Source: Chamaecyparis obtusa (lineage: Eukaryota; Streptophyta; Pinopsida; Cupressales; Cupressaceae). Taken from it: a stretch of DNA of 64,000 nt. The notes under the pieces are model-generated. The model saw only the letters and a list, made by a program, of their open reading frames with translations, searched no databases and was not told where the DNA came from. Positions 36,034-48,103 of the stretch are shown piece by piece. Both the position numbers and the translations under genes were made by a program. The stretch is from NCBI GenBank assembly GCA_027943335.1, contig BSBK01002929.1:1047001-1111000 (forward strand), in the 5' to 3' direction. Every line of letters starts with the position of its first letter. Position 1 is the stretch's first letter.

Positions 36034-38275
36034 CTATAACATCATCACCAGTACAACTGACAGAACCTGCCAAACTGGAACAAATCCGACTGTAGGTGTC
36101 GCAAGAGTGAACATCTCATATGGAAGCAACTCGGAAGACTCACGAAGCTTGCTTCCCAAAACTGCGCAAAGTGAGTTGTTATACACACTATCCAACATAT
36201 GTGCAACTAAACTATGCATCTGACAAAGGTCATGCACATGAGGGTCAAAAGTAATGTCGTATATACTCGGCACCATGTACACATCCCAAAACTTTTTTGC
36301 GAGCCTTGTCTAAAATCTCGATGCACTAGAAGGATCCCAAACTCTGAACAGAAGCCTACCAAGAAGAACATCCTCAAACTTTTGTTGCTCAACTCTGATC
36401 TCAACTTCACCATGCCAAAAGTGATGAAGCCAACCAATGGGACCCGCCCAAACCAAAGTGCTAACCCTATCATCACTCGGGTCCCAAAGCAAACTGAACT
36501 TACATCTATCTGCTACGTGGAGATACAAATTATGGTAGGTGTCTGCAACACCAACACTATCCATCCTCTACTAAGCTCCCATGGATGTGTTGACTCTACA
36601 AGTAAGCCAACTTGCAGCCACTAATCCCATCCACTACAGATGGCAAATACTCATCCCAAAAAGGATGGTACAACCTTAGAGCCAATCCACACCAATGCAT
36701 CATCAAATCCTCAGTGTGTGGATTAGAAAAGTAGTGATGAGTACTCCTCCCTATGCAGTCACGATAAAAAGCTCCCACCTCAATCAAGCATTGACTGTCA
36801 TAGTATTGAACATAACCACTGTCATCTGACTCATCACCAACAATACCTGCAGTGGATGTAACCATGGGAGAACCTAATGCAACATGTGGTTCTTTGTTGC
36901 TCCCTACAAATGCACTCATCCCAACTATATCATTTGCACCTGTAACTATGATAGGTGTGGCCACATCCTCAACCTGCTCACAACCAAAATCCATGGGCAT
37001 AGAAACATCACCAACTGCTTCTATAGGCAACTAGACTGTATCTCCAAACAGTTAAAACTATGCCAAACTCAACTCCACAAAGAGCTCCTCAATCCGAGAC
37101 TGAGACTCATGAAGGGCCAACTGCATGTTCTCCAATGAATCCATAGTCACTCCCAGCTCATGGGTGAGTCCACCTACCTCCTCCTTTCCCCTCAACGTAT
37201 CATAGTAAATGTAATCCCGCTCGAGAAGATAGTCTCTGTCATCCAATAACTATAAATAGTCATGTTTCATTATTCCAATAGCTTCTCGGAGTGTATGAAA
37301 CTCAGTAAGGGAAAGACTACCATCACAGTGCTCATCTATCATAGGAATGCTCCAACCATAGGTAGCCAACATCTGACAAGCAACATCATAGTGCTCTATG
37401 GTTGTGGCAATCACACTGTCATTCACCTTTAGTTGCCCAACCAAATGATGTCTCTGAAATCCATGACTCCCATGCAAGCTCTTTGAATCAGAGTTTGTAT
37501 TGTGATATGAAGTATTTGTAATCCTCACCTCATGATCAAGAACATCATGTGTACTATCATCAGCGCACACATCATCAACCAAGGTACTGCTGCTATGTAC
37601 CTCAAAAGATGGCTCATCTGGTAAAGTGGAAGCTTCTTTTATGACAGTCTCTTTGCACACTCCCACTTCCAATGTGACTGCAAATCCATCCAAAAAACGA
37701 TCATGGGACCTATTACCAATCACTAAGTTTTCTAATTTATCTTCCCAAGTCTGATTTCTAAAATCAGATTTGTTGTGGCCTACATCTGCATCACATAACT
37801 CAACTCTAACACCCAAATCTTGAGTGTCTACACTGGGAAACTCCAAGCAACCATCTTTCACATATGGAATGGTTGTTGCCTCATGAGTATTCTCAACATT
37901 ATGACTGTTGTCGTAAAAATCAGAATTGTGAGTGCCCACTTCTTCCTCAATTCTTAACCTCCTACCACCGGACACCATTCGCCTGTTCCCCTACGAACCA
38001 ACTCTTCTGGCAAATAGGTCACAAGCTATCCTATGATATTGCTTCTTTGTTGAACCAGTCATACCGTATAGCTTTCAATGAAAGTTCATAAAATGATAGA
38101 AAGATAAATCTTTCTTAACATTTTGAGGAAGAGCATTATATTCCTCAAACATGCTAAGCACTTCCTTCCTTCTGACACTCATTATATTTTGTGGTGTATC
38201 CTTCATCTGACTTCCCTGTTTAAATAATCTCCTGATTATTTCCATGACTGAAGCAATTGCAAGAATGTCGATCAC
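36034..38275 (-). pseudogene. unknown ORF of Element II
   Basis: One minus-strand frame runs from 38275 to 36596 with a handful of stops. A second frame carries on to 36034, so over 700 codons are involved. The largest intact stretch is 242 residues (37978-37250), acidic, with TWEDKLENLVIGNRSHDRFL, which parallels a piece of the Element I ORF. Next come a probable coiled coil (about 37246-37058) and MMHWCGLALRLYHPFWDEYL and VWDPSDDRVSTLVWAGPIGW segments. No gag, zinc finger, protease, RT or transposase motif is recognised. Function unknown. Confidence 0.5.
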
Positions 38276-38337
38276 TCACATCTCATATGCTGGATCAATA
38301 TAAAAAATTTCCCAACCCCCAACAAGATGGCAAGAAA

Positions 38338-38351
38338 CCACTCTGATACCA
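38338..38351 (-). promoter_or_regulatory. Element II primer binding site
   Basis: Minus-strand TGGTATCAGAGTGG, one base from the LTR end; initiator-Met type. Confidence 0.85.
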
Positions 38352-38352
38352 C

Positions 38353-40124
38353 TATAAGAACCCCTACAGGTTCTAACTTCACCCTTGCTGAAATGTGATC
38401 TTATGTGTTGATTTCAAACTCAAGGAGTACTGTCAAACTCTTGGCATATGTTCCCAATAATCAAGATTATACATTAATTTTCCTCAAACATTTTGTCAAA
38501 CACTTGTCATACTAAGACGATCAGATATCATTCTAAGTTCATGGCAATTATATTCTGAAATTGATCATTCACTCTATATTGGCATTATGGCAAACACTTT
38601 GCATGAACTAAACATTCAGCTGCTGTCATTACAAAGTCATAAAATTTTAAAAAGACACTCATACAGCAGTGTCATTTTGTCAAACATGTAGCATGAAACA
38701 CAATAAACTAGAAATAGCTACTAAATTCTCATGGTTATTTCATCGAACATTTGTCTTGCATCCTTTACACAACCAAACACACTAACTTAATTTGTTAATC
38801 AATTGCAGATGTTTACAAGCTAATCTTATGCATCAAATTTATTTGTAAACAAACTATGGAACCTAGGACTGATTTGTATGCAGTCATAGACAACCAAAAT
38901 AATATTGCAGCCCTCTGGTGATGCTCTCAAGTGACGTCACAGCATGTAATTCAGTTTGGTCACATTCAATAGCACAAACATGCCCCAAATCATACATACA
39001 CTGCCCAGAATTTAGAACGCAGCCCTTGGATTAATGGTTGTTGACTGCAAATAAAGAGCAGCTGCCTTAAACTCCAAACGTTGGCCACTAATGGCAATGA
39101 TCTGCATTAAACAACATTCCCAGCACACTGCAAAATTGATACGAATATGTAGCATTGGATCTTCCTCACAATTCGAACACCAATTAAGCACAATCTTAAT
39201 CTCTAGATCAACCAATTCAAAGTGCAAACACTTGTAGAATTCACAATTCTGAAAACCCTTGGCTTTCAACTTACAACACCAATTTCACAATGTCAAAATG
39301 CACAATAGAATGATTTGACCTTGCATTGAATGCATTTATAATTCTCAAATGCAAATCAGCTGGAGGCTTCTTGGTCACACTTTTCATAACTTAAAACATG
39401 ACTTGGCATTTAAAAATATTTTCTTTTGTTGCCATATTTGAAATATAATAGTTTATTCTATTTCCCTCCAAATATAAGCACCAAGTCACTTTATAATTAA
39501 ATAAACATTTAATGTACTTGAGTACACTCCATAATATAAATTTTAATTAAATCAATAATTAAATGGAATTTAATTAATGATTAATAATGACTTTAATAGC
39601 TCATTAAATTCTTTGAAGGACTCGCTCCAAATCTAAGTGCTCACTGCCTAACTCTAATGCCAAGGTACCCTGTTGAAAATAGCACTGACCATAAATTGAC
39701 TTACTATAAATAGTAATTCCCTCAAACTGAGCCAACTAACAAATAACTCAATCATTGTGCAAACCATGATTTTCGGTGCCCCTACCAGATATAGCAGCTC
39801 CTCAACAATGACTTACTATAAATAGTAAGTCTCTAAATAACTGTTCCAATCAACAATATTGAATCTCAACACTGCCACCAAGCTATTCAAGCGCCCTGCT
39901 AAAGATAATAACACTGACTTTCTTAGAATAGACACTTACTATAAATAGTAAGTGTGCTAATATGACCTAAACAAAGAGCAATCCTGAGCATCCCTGACCA
40001 CTTGAGTGGGAACTGGACTTTGGCTCTACCAACTGGACCCTCTGAACAAATCCATTAGCCTATGAGGGTCAAGAAATAGGCTAATCCTCTGAAAGTTGAC
40101 GCTCACGAAAAAGGGGACATTACA
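38353..40124 (-). repeat. Element II 5' LTR (uninterrupted)
   Basis: 1772 bp. In plus orientation it starts TATAAGAACCCC and ends GGGGACATTACA. It supplies the empty-site versions for both hAT insertions in the other LTR. No gene is seen in it. Confidence 0.87.
39701..39954. repeat. three copies of a TTACTATAAATAGTAA palindrome
   Basis: The imperfect palindrome TTACTATAAATAGTAA occurs at 39701-39716 and, inside longer symmetrical arms, at 39811-39830 and 39933-39954. The left LTR has the matching copies near 34300, 34407 and 34529. They sit in the first 430 bp of the minus-strand LTR and contain TATAAAT. Confidence 0.85.
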
Positions 40125-43100
40125 GTTCGCAAAGATTCCATTTACAACTATCATGTGTACATATGGGGTTCAAATAGCAAGCTGCAGCAGCCTAGAATGA
40201 TGCACATTTTATATCAATACAATAGTCCAAATTCACTTAACAAATGATTGAAACAATTTTGTTTTCCCAGAGGATTTAAACAATATGTATTTGCTCATTT
40301 TGTCTCAAGAAATATAGACACAAGCGAAAAATTCCTTGCTCATGAATGCAGTCTTTAGAGAAGCAAACAAAAAATTAAGAGATTTTCAACTATTTTAAAA
40401 ACAATTTACAAAAGAAAATTGGCATGTTCATCCCTACAGTAAAGAAAAGTGGGGAAATACATGATGAGATTGCCCAAGTTCGTCCCAAATGAACCCATAC
40501 AGAAATTGCAAAACCTTGGCCACATTTCTCGCCAAACTAAACTATAAACCAAATCTGGCCAGAATTGGACCCAAATTAGCAGGACCAAGGAACCATACCA
40601 ATAACTTTGCCATTATGTAGTGGGTATATACTTCGCTAAGAGATTTTTCTTACATGTTATTCAAACCAAATATAACAACCTAATTATACACAATCCTTGT
40701 GCCACACCTTTCAAGTAGTATACAAGCCAAATAGGCACTTATGGGACTTAGTCATTGACTATTCTAGCCAAAGCATTGACTTAGTTCTTGACTAGTAAAG
40801 CACTGCAATTCAGGTGTGTCCATACTCTTAATTGTCTAAGGATGATTTCCATGCTAAACCAATATCAGCTGGCGATTATGGGATTCATTTTCATATGGCT
40901 TAAATAATTAGATCCGGTAACTCTTATGAGATTCTTCTTGAATATAGAGTGTAGGTCCCAAGATGGTGTAATGTGATTATGCTCCATGTAGAGCATCTTT
41001 GAATGCATTTACCCAGTTACTTAGCCACCAAGCTCTAGGAACCAAACATTGGCTGTACTCCAAAGTCCAAATGTTTTCTTCAACTAAAACCATCTACTTG
41101 CACTCCCTGGTTTGAACAATATCGGTACTCTTTTCAGCAGTGTTCATTATCACCTTTGCCCTGTATTATGTCATCTAACCTTTGATTCAATTGTGATTCC
41201 AGCTGAACATCAGAATAAACACTTTTTTGACATGAAATTTTGATTGGATTGCAAATGACCAAGTACTTAACATCAATAGAATTACAAACTTGACCTGCAC
41301 CTATACAAACTACAAAATGAATAAACAAAGATCAAATTTGCTACTGTACAGCTGCAACAATTGATACATTAACAGCAAGTAAACTTTTGATGGCTAAACT
41401 GACACTGGATGAAATTATTATTTCTTTTAAATTTTAATCTGCTAACACTTTGCATGCCATCATTCAAATGCTCAGACAGACAGAATGGATGCTTGATGAT
41501 GTACTCCCAATTGCTTGGAAAATTCGACAACTGGTTTAGCTATATGCTAGCCATAAATATGACTAGATTGCTACTGCATTACCGGAAGGCCATAAATAAG
41601 GATAGACGGTTATTTGACAACTTGAAAACTCGGAATATTTTTCGAATTCTCTTCTGATTTTTCTAAATAATAACCTTCTTTGATCTGCTTATGGTACTAG
41701 CTTACATTTCTCACTTAGATAATAATCCAATATTCAAAGGTTTCTCCTCCCATGCTAAAGAGTTATTTTCATCATAATTACAATCATGTCTTGAATTCCC
41801 AAAAACTTGCAATTAAACCTTGTTTAGTTTCTCTACGTAGATTCCAGTTACCAGATAAATATTCTTAGGAATTATAATCGCGTTGGCCTGCAACATGCTC
41901 ATCATCTCCTGAAAAACTTTGTGGCTTACCATAAGCCACAAAGTAGCAACCATCATGGTCATGGCCTTTGTTGCCATTACCGCACTTGGTGCCTAAAAAA
42001 TCATTTAAGAGGGGATTGGTCTCTCCTGCAAGTTGGTGCCTACAAAATTCACAAGAGAAGTTTCATATAAGCAACTATTTGCTGTGGCTTTCTCCTGTAA
42101 GTGTTTACACGTAAATTGTGTGTTCGTCTTGTGTTGCACAATTGTTAGATCTTATGTAAATAATATTGTCCAATCAATATTACTGTGGTTATTAGTTTGA
42201 GAAAGTAAAATTTTATACACATACTCTCCAAGTTCATTGTACACATGACAATACATGTTCATGATGAATCGAAGAGCATTATTCTGCTATATCTATGTTA
42301 TCTCAGGAATAAGTAATTTTTTCATATCTGTACCCTAGGGCCTAAACTATGACCATTGTAACAGAACAGATTATTAACTAGTTTATGTTGTCCTTCACAC
42401 CACCATCCTAGTCCCCAGTTGGTAACAAAGCCTATTTTTTTATTCTCATACCATCCTTCACCAATTTAGAAGATTGGTAAAAGAACAAAGAATACTCATT
42501 GTTGAGACCATGCAGGAAGAAAGTAAGTAGTGAATGGCCACTGAGTAAAATAGACACTGTCAGAGTCCCTGAATGAGAAACACTGCCTGCTAATGAAGCA
42601 TCAACATCTCAAAAACAAGAATCAATAGTTGCGAGATATACTCCATTGCAAAAGAGAACTTCAACCTTTACATGGGGAAGTTGGCAAACCTGATGACCAA
42701 TGTAATCATCTCATAATCTTGTCATCAATAATGCAATTGAAGCCAAGGAGAGATGTATCGAAATTGTGTAAATGCTGCAACAGAAGTTAAATGCCAAAAA
42801 GGAATAGAGCAATTTTATGTAGAATGCCAAAGATGCACACAAGTGAACAAATCACTGTCACTCCCTAAACATCTAAACATGACATTCAATGAAGAAACTC
42901 TGACTAAAGAAGCATAATATTTTCCATCGGATAAATTGGCAGTTTCAACAAGCAAATCAAAGTATTGGTTACAAGTTGCTTAACAATATGGGATATGCTG
43001 GCTGAGGTTTGGGCATAGATAGCTAAGGCATCATAAATCTCAATCAAATGGGAATGAGATGTGCATTGGATGTCCCAATCTAGTGCCTTTTAGATTTTCT

Positions 43101-44563
43101 TATAAAAATAGCACAAGCATTTCAATAGCACTCTACATGACAACAACCTCAAGAAAGGTAGAAACCATTGCAAGTCAGATTGTAGGTTTCTAACATCCTT
43201 GTTCAGATAGTTTGCTGAATACATTATAGAGAAATTGACAATGACAATTGCATAAAAGTTACCTACAAATTTAAGCACTACTATAGTCATCAATCTTTTA
43301 GTATCAATTGTACACGTAACAGCACATCATCTTAAACTTTTCCAAACAAAATCATTTAAAATACTATCTTTCCTATAGGGCAATGTGCATCAAAAATGAT
43401 CTCAAAATGGATCCCGTTTTCATACTTCTTGGCATAATTTACGATAGTCAAATTCTTTGATGCTAGAGAATGCTTAGGATGGACTGTTGCATCCATGAGT
43501 GATGCTTCACTTGACAGGACTTGAAATGGTGAAGTCATTGGTGCCATCATCAATCACTTTGAGGGACTGATAAAAGATCTGATAATGCTCATCAATGAGC
43601 ATTGAGGACCAAGAGGGTTAAGAAAGATACTCTTCTTAGGATCACATCTAACATCCAAAGCCAAAGTAACCCTTGTATTAGTGAAAAAGCTTATAATATG
43701 CATCTTCCCCTATGGTTGGTGAATGGCCAAAGATGTGTGGATCTATGTCAATAAGAAGCTAAATTGCACCATCAGGAAGAAACAATACCACAGTGCTGAG
43801 AGGGAACATGTCAAAGTAGAAGCTGTAAGAGATACCATTTCACAGGTCTGCCAGCATCTATAAGAGTGGTATCCAAAGATCATTTAAATACCTTCATGTA
43901 GATGATTTGAGAAAAAACGATGATTATTCATAGGTCATTTGACTCAATTTTAATTATTATACAAGCACTTATCTACAAAGCAGAATAGTGCACAAGTGTA
44001 TGACATTGTATGCCTTCACTAGTCATGTATGTTTGCACTTGGTGTCAACAGATCATCAGGGCTTCATATAAATGAAGATCACTGATCATGTCAAACAAAA
44101 AGACACAAAAAAGATGCAATTGTCTATGTAACTAGTACTAATACCAAAAGTGAAAAAGGTTTTCAACACATTTCACATTATCCTTATATATCTTTCTTTT
44201 AAAATGTCTTATTTTTTAACTCCAAATGCAACCAACCAAATCATGATATAATCACAAAAAATTCAGAGCTACAGTTTAATGCTTGTTAATTACCCCCACA
44301 TCATTCCAATAAGGCAATGGGTATGCAGAGTGTCTCAAAGAAAATGTTGAAGGCATAAAACTATGCAATTTGTTGACTCTCCCAAATATTTTATTCAGTA
44401 TAAATAAATAAAAGAAACCAAATGTGCATATAAAAAGAAAAGAAGAAAGGAAGCCGTGGAAATCATCCTGTCTATTCAAATTTTAATAATGTGCCTACTG
44501 AAGTAGCAGCCAAGACATGATATGAAACCAAAAAGCAATAGCAGCATATTTTTGCATCCTTAC
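40125..44563 (-). other. dapF: DapF intron, right part
   Basis: Mostly AT-rich sequence without a gene. It holds a strong hairpin (41916-41944: 13-bp perfect arms ACTTTGTGGCTTA and a 3-base loop), a short palindrome AATGCTCATCAATGAGCATT (43584-43603) and one protein-like minus-strand stretch listed separately. No LTR pair was found. Confidence 0.45.
43356..43900 (-). other. protein-like remnant, unidentified
   Basis: Several minus-strand frames here read like degraded protein: HSLASKNLTIVNYAKKYENG and FEIIFDAHCPIG in one frame (43553-43356), VIDDGTNDFTISSPV and LLIDIDPHIFGHSPTIGED in others. They are interrupted by many stops. I do not recognise the family. It may be an old element or processed pseudogene, or chance. 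Confidence 0.2.
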
Positions 44564-44743
44564 CTCACAATCTTTATGACCAAAGGTCACACAATGAGGA
44601 TTGCCCATGCTAATACAGGTGACTATCCATGTTTTCCCATTCACCAACAATTCACTTTTGACAACTGCTCCATCATCCCTCCCTGGCAGGTTTGTTGGTA
44701 TATCTTCTGCATTCAGGATTGGTTGACCCATATCTACTATAAC
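44564..44743 (-). CDS. dapF: diaminopimelate epimerase, internal exon
   Basis: The minus strand reads [20 protein letters not shown] and later [17 protein letters not shown], the conserved central block of DapF. It is bounded by an acceptor TTTCCTTGCAG and a donor GAG/GTAAGG. Length is 180 bp, 60 codons in phase 0 at both ends, no stop. The adjoining exon at 24252-24336 carries the next conserved block. The first catalytic cysteine (CGNGIRC region) should lie in an upstream exon to the right, which was not found in this window. Confidence 0.93.
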
Positions 44744-45912
44744 CTGCAAGGAAAAGCTATTTAAATTCATTTCAAGCATGTGCATGGCATTTTCTAATAT
44801 ATTATTCTAGGTTTTCATACCAATAACAGATAAGCCATTGTTGCAATTATCATAAAACCAAGATTATAAAAGATCGTGTGTGATGTCCCCATTTTGAAAT
44901 AGAAATTAATATTTTATAAAATAATAAAAGAAAATTTAATAAATAAAATGATATAATATAATATATTATTAAAATAATAAAATAATATATAAGCATACTA
45001 ATATATTATTAATATAAATAGTATTAAAATAATAATAATAATAAAAATATGATATATTAATATAATATATTGATGAATTAATATAATAATATTAATAAAT
45101 TATTAAATATAATAAATAATAAATAAGTAATCACACTATAATTATAATCTACTATTATTTATAATATATTATTCATATAGTAAATATAAATAAACAAAAT
45201 AACATAATATAATCCAAAAGACATGACTTTTGGAAAAAAAAAGGTATAAGAAAACAATTATGGGGAAAACGGAAGGGACACTAAGAAATAATGTGAAAAA
45301 TTTGGGAGAAAATAATATAGGAGAAAATGAAGGAGAAAAGCCAAGAGAAAATGAAGGAGAAAAGATAAGACAAAATAAAGGAGGAAATGTAGGAGGAACT
45401 CAAGGGAGGAAAAAAGTATAAAAGGAAAGTAAGAAAATACTAAGACCTTACATTGGGACCACCGAAGGAAAATATAAAAATAAAGTATAAACTATTACTT
45501 GCAAGATCAAACCAACATTAACAAAAGTAAAAAACTTATTTCATTCATTTCGTAGGAACAAGGTGTTAGGGAATAGAAAACCAACACAATAAAATAAAGG
45601 TATGTCCTCTTAGTAAGATGAAACATATGGGATTTAGTTCCATTTCATTTATATATTAAATTAAATAAATATCAAAGCTTTAGTTATTCTGAATTATATT
45701 TTAGTATTAAAAGAATTAGGAAATGGAAGAATTAATTAAGGAATATAATGGATACTCTCCAAAAGGAAGAGAAGATGGAATAAGATTGCAACTACGGAAT
45801 GTATTTATGAATCAATATAATAACAAAATATTATATTTACATTCTATCAAAACCAGAGGTCTTTATATATTCTAATTTATTTCATACATATAGGAATTAT
45901 ATCAATTATATT

Positions 45913-46718
45913 TGTTAAATTTTAGATCAGATTATATGACTTTTAATTTACTTTAAAATTCAATTTATAGATATATAATATATATGATATATATTTCAAC
46001 AAAATATGTATATATATATTAATAATCAATATATATATATATATATATATATATATCATTCATGTTATTGTAGATGAGTAACTCAGATTACTTATCTTTA
46101 TGGTACATATCACTGTCGCTGTTTCTGTATATCGCAGAATCTATATTGCTGTGCATCGCTCAAATTCTGTTCGCTGTGCATTGCTGTGCATCACTTATAT
46201 TCTAATCTTGTATTCGCTACTTAGAATCATCAAATGACTGTCATTATATATTGACATGAACAGTCACAACTTATCAAGTTGTGACTGTTCAAAGCAGTGC
46301 ACCGTTTCATACCGATAACCATCGGTTAGCATAACTCAAACACGGTGGCGGTAGGAATACAGTCAACGTATATTGAATACAGTCGACTTTAAACGCTTTA
46401 GTATTACACCGATAGTTATTGGTTTATTAGGATAGAGGATATTTAAACCGATACTCTATTCGTTATATGATATTTATTATAGCCATAATAAAACCGATAT
46501 AATCGGTATTACATATGAGATTAATATTATTTATTTATCAACTAAAATATATACATTGTATATGCATATTGATATATACAATAATATCATTATTATTATA
46601 TATATCAATATGTATATATAATGTAGAATAATATTATCTCATATCAATTTAATGATGTTTATTTATATTCTCATAATATTATGATCATTTTATTTGATCA
46701 AAACTATAAACATCAACA
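45913..46718 (-). repeat. 3' LTR of TRIM-like element
   Basis: 806 bp with a long AT microsatellite, a perfect 15-bp hairpin GAACAGTCACAACTT at 46258-46290, and four ACCGAT...ATCGGT-type inverted pairs at 46311, 46408, 46447 and 46493. Confidence 0.92.
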
Positions 46719-46788
46719 CTCCCTCTTAGTTAGAGAAGATAAAATGTAACTCACAATAAGTTCATAAATTGTGAGAGTTAGTTCCCAG

Positions 46789-46999
46789 GTGGATTGCCTC
46801 TATTGGCGATACTATCCACAATTCCCACGTGGATTGCCTCCATCGGTGATTCTATCCACAAGCTCCTGTATGGATTGCCTCTATCGGCGATTCTATCCAC
46901 AACTCATGAGCTAAGGTGTGGATTGCCTCTATCAGCGATTCTATCCACAAGCTCCTGTATGGATTGCCTCTATCGGCGATTCTATCCACAACTCATGAG
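46789..46999 (-). repeat. 40-48 bp tandem array, five units
   Basis: Units with the core TGGATTGCCTCTATCGGCGA and TTCTATCCACAA start at about 46789, 46829, 46870, 46918 and 46959. They lie close to the polypurine tract on the 3' side of this minus-strand element. Confidence 0.9.
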
Positions 47000-47316
47000 C
47001 TTCATTTAATTATCACAAATAGAAAAGTTATTGCAAGATCGTCACCTTCCAATAACTTTAACAAATACAAGTGATAAATCATTTGGAAGTCGTCACTTCC
47101 GTATGATTTACATAGGGCCCATATAATTATCAAATAACATTAACATAATAATCAAAATTAATACAAGTTTACCTCAGAGGTGTTTCACCTTCAATAGTGA
47201 ACTCCCTCTCAATCATAAGGTATCTTGAATTCCATTTGCTATTCTGAGATTTCCAAAGAATCTGATCTTCAATCTAATCGGGACTTCCTTCAAGCGGTTA
47301 GGCTTCAACGAAGGAA

Positions 47317-47332
47317 CCTGGCTCTGATACCA
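47317..47332 (-). promoter_or_regulatory. primer binding site of TRIM-like element
   Basis: Minus-strand TGGTATCAGAGCCAGG directly next to the right LTR; initiator-Met type. Confidence 0.92.
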
Positions 47333-48103
47333 TGTTAAATTTTAGATCAGATTATATGACTTTTAATTTACTTTAAAATTCAATTTATAGATATATAATA
47401 TATATGATATATATTTCAACAAAATATGTATATATATATTAATAATCAATATATATATATCATTCATGTTATTGTAGATGAGTAACTCAGATTACTTATC
47501 TTTATGGTACATATCACTGTCGTTGTTTCTGTATATCACAGAATCTATATTGCTGTGCATCGCTCAAATTCTGTTCGCTGTGCATTGCTTATATTCTAAT
47601 CTTGTATTCGCTACTTAGAATCATCAAATGACTGTCATTATATATTGACATGAACAGTCACAACTTATCAAGTTGTGACTAAGTTGTGACTGTTCAAAGC
47701 AGTGCACCGTTTCATACCGATAACCATCGGTTAGCATAACTCAAACACGGTGGCGGTAGGAATACAGTCGACTTTAAACGCTTTAGTATTACACCGATAG
47801 TTATTGGTTTATTACGATAGAGGATATTTAAACCGATACTCTATCGGTTATATGATATTTATTATAGCCATAATAAAACCGATATAATCGGTATTACATA
47901 TGAGATTAATATTATTTATTTATCAACTAAAATATATACATTGTATATGCATATTGATATATACAATAATATCATTATTATTATACATATCAATATGTAT
48001 ATATAATGTAGAATAATATTATCTCATATCAATTTAATGATGTTTATTTATATTCTCATAATATTATGATCATTTTATCTGATCAAAACTATAAACATCA
48101 ACA
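47333..48103 (-). repeat. 5' LTR of TRIM-like element
   Basis: 771 bp. Differs from the other LTR mainly by a shorter AT run, a repeated AAGTTGTGACT in the hairpin arm and two small deletions. Confidence 0.92.

Larger units (their letters stand above)
25556..40124 (-). mobile_element. Element II: non-autonomous LTR retrotransposon in the DapF intron
   Basis: Two homologous LTRs lie at 25556-35917 (expanded by insertions; about 1.83 kb net) and 38353-40124 (1772 bp). On the minus strand they begin TGTAATGTCCCC (right copy) or TGTAATGTTCCC (left copy) and end GGTTCTTACA or GGGTTCTTATA. The site TGGTATCAGAGTGG lies one base inside the right LTR, and a polypurine tract AAGAAGGGAAGAC lies next to the left LTR. 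The 2.4-kb interior carries one long decayed ORF without gag or pol motifs. The expected 5-bp flanks are poorly matched (ATTTG and GTTCG), consistent with an old insertion. Confidence 0.83.
24337..44563 (-). other. dapF: DapF intron of about 20.2 kb
   Basis: Defined by the donor GAG/GTAAGG at 44564 and the acceptor CTGTGAAG at 24337. It contains Element II with its nested hAT, copia and MITE insertions (25556-40124), about 14.6 kb of the total. The parts 24337-25555 and 40125-44563 show no other gene. If this is the true splice pair, most of the intron's length comes from nested transposons. Confidence 0.78.
45913..48103 (-). mobile_element. short non-coding LTR element (TRIM-like) nested in LTR
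   Basis: Two LTRs (45913-46718 and 47333-48103) are flanked by the exact 5-bp duplication ATATT (45908-45912 and 48104-48108). On the minus strand each LTR begins TGTTGATGTTTATAG, with polypurine tract TAAGAGGGAG before the left copy and primer site TGGTATCAGAGCC after the right copy, so it is a minus-strand element of copia type. The interior is 614 bp, without a gene. Apart from small indels the LTRs differ at only about 7-9 positions by eye, suggesting a young insertion. Confidence 0.93.

Noticed and set aside
36214..36624. 136-codon plus-strand frame opposite the Element II ORF
   Set aside because: Shadow of the minus-strand ORF; no domain.
45230..45421. Small ORF rich in GENEGEK, also at 49926-50111
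   Set aside because: It is the same place in the two LTRs of one element, low complexity, with no sign of selection visible.
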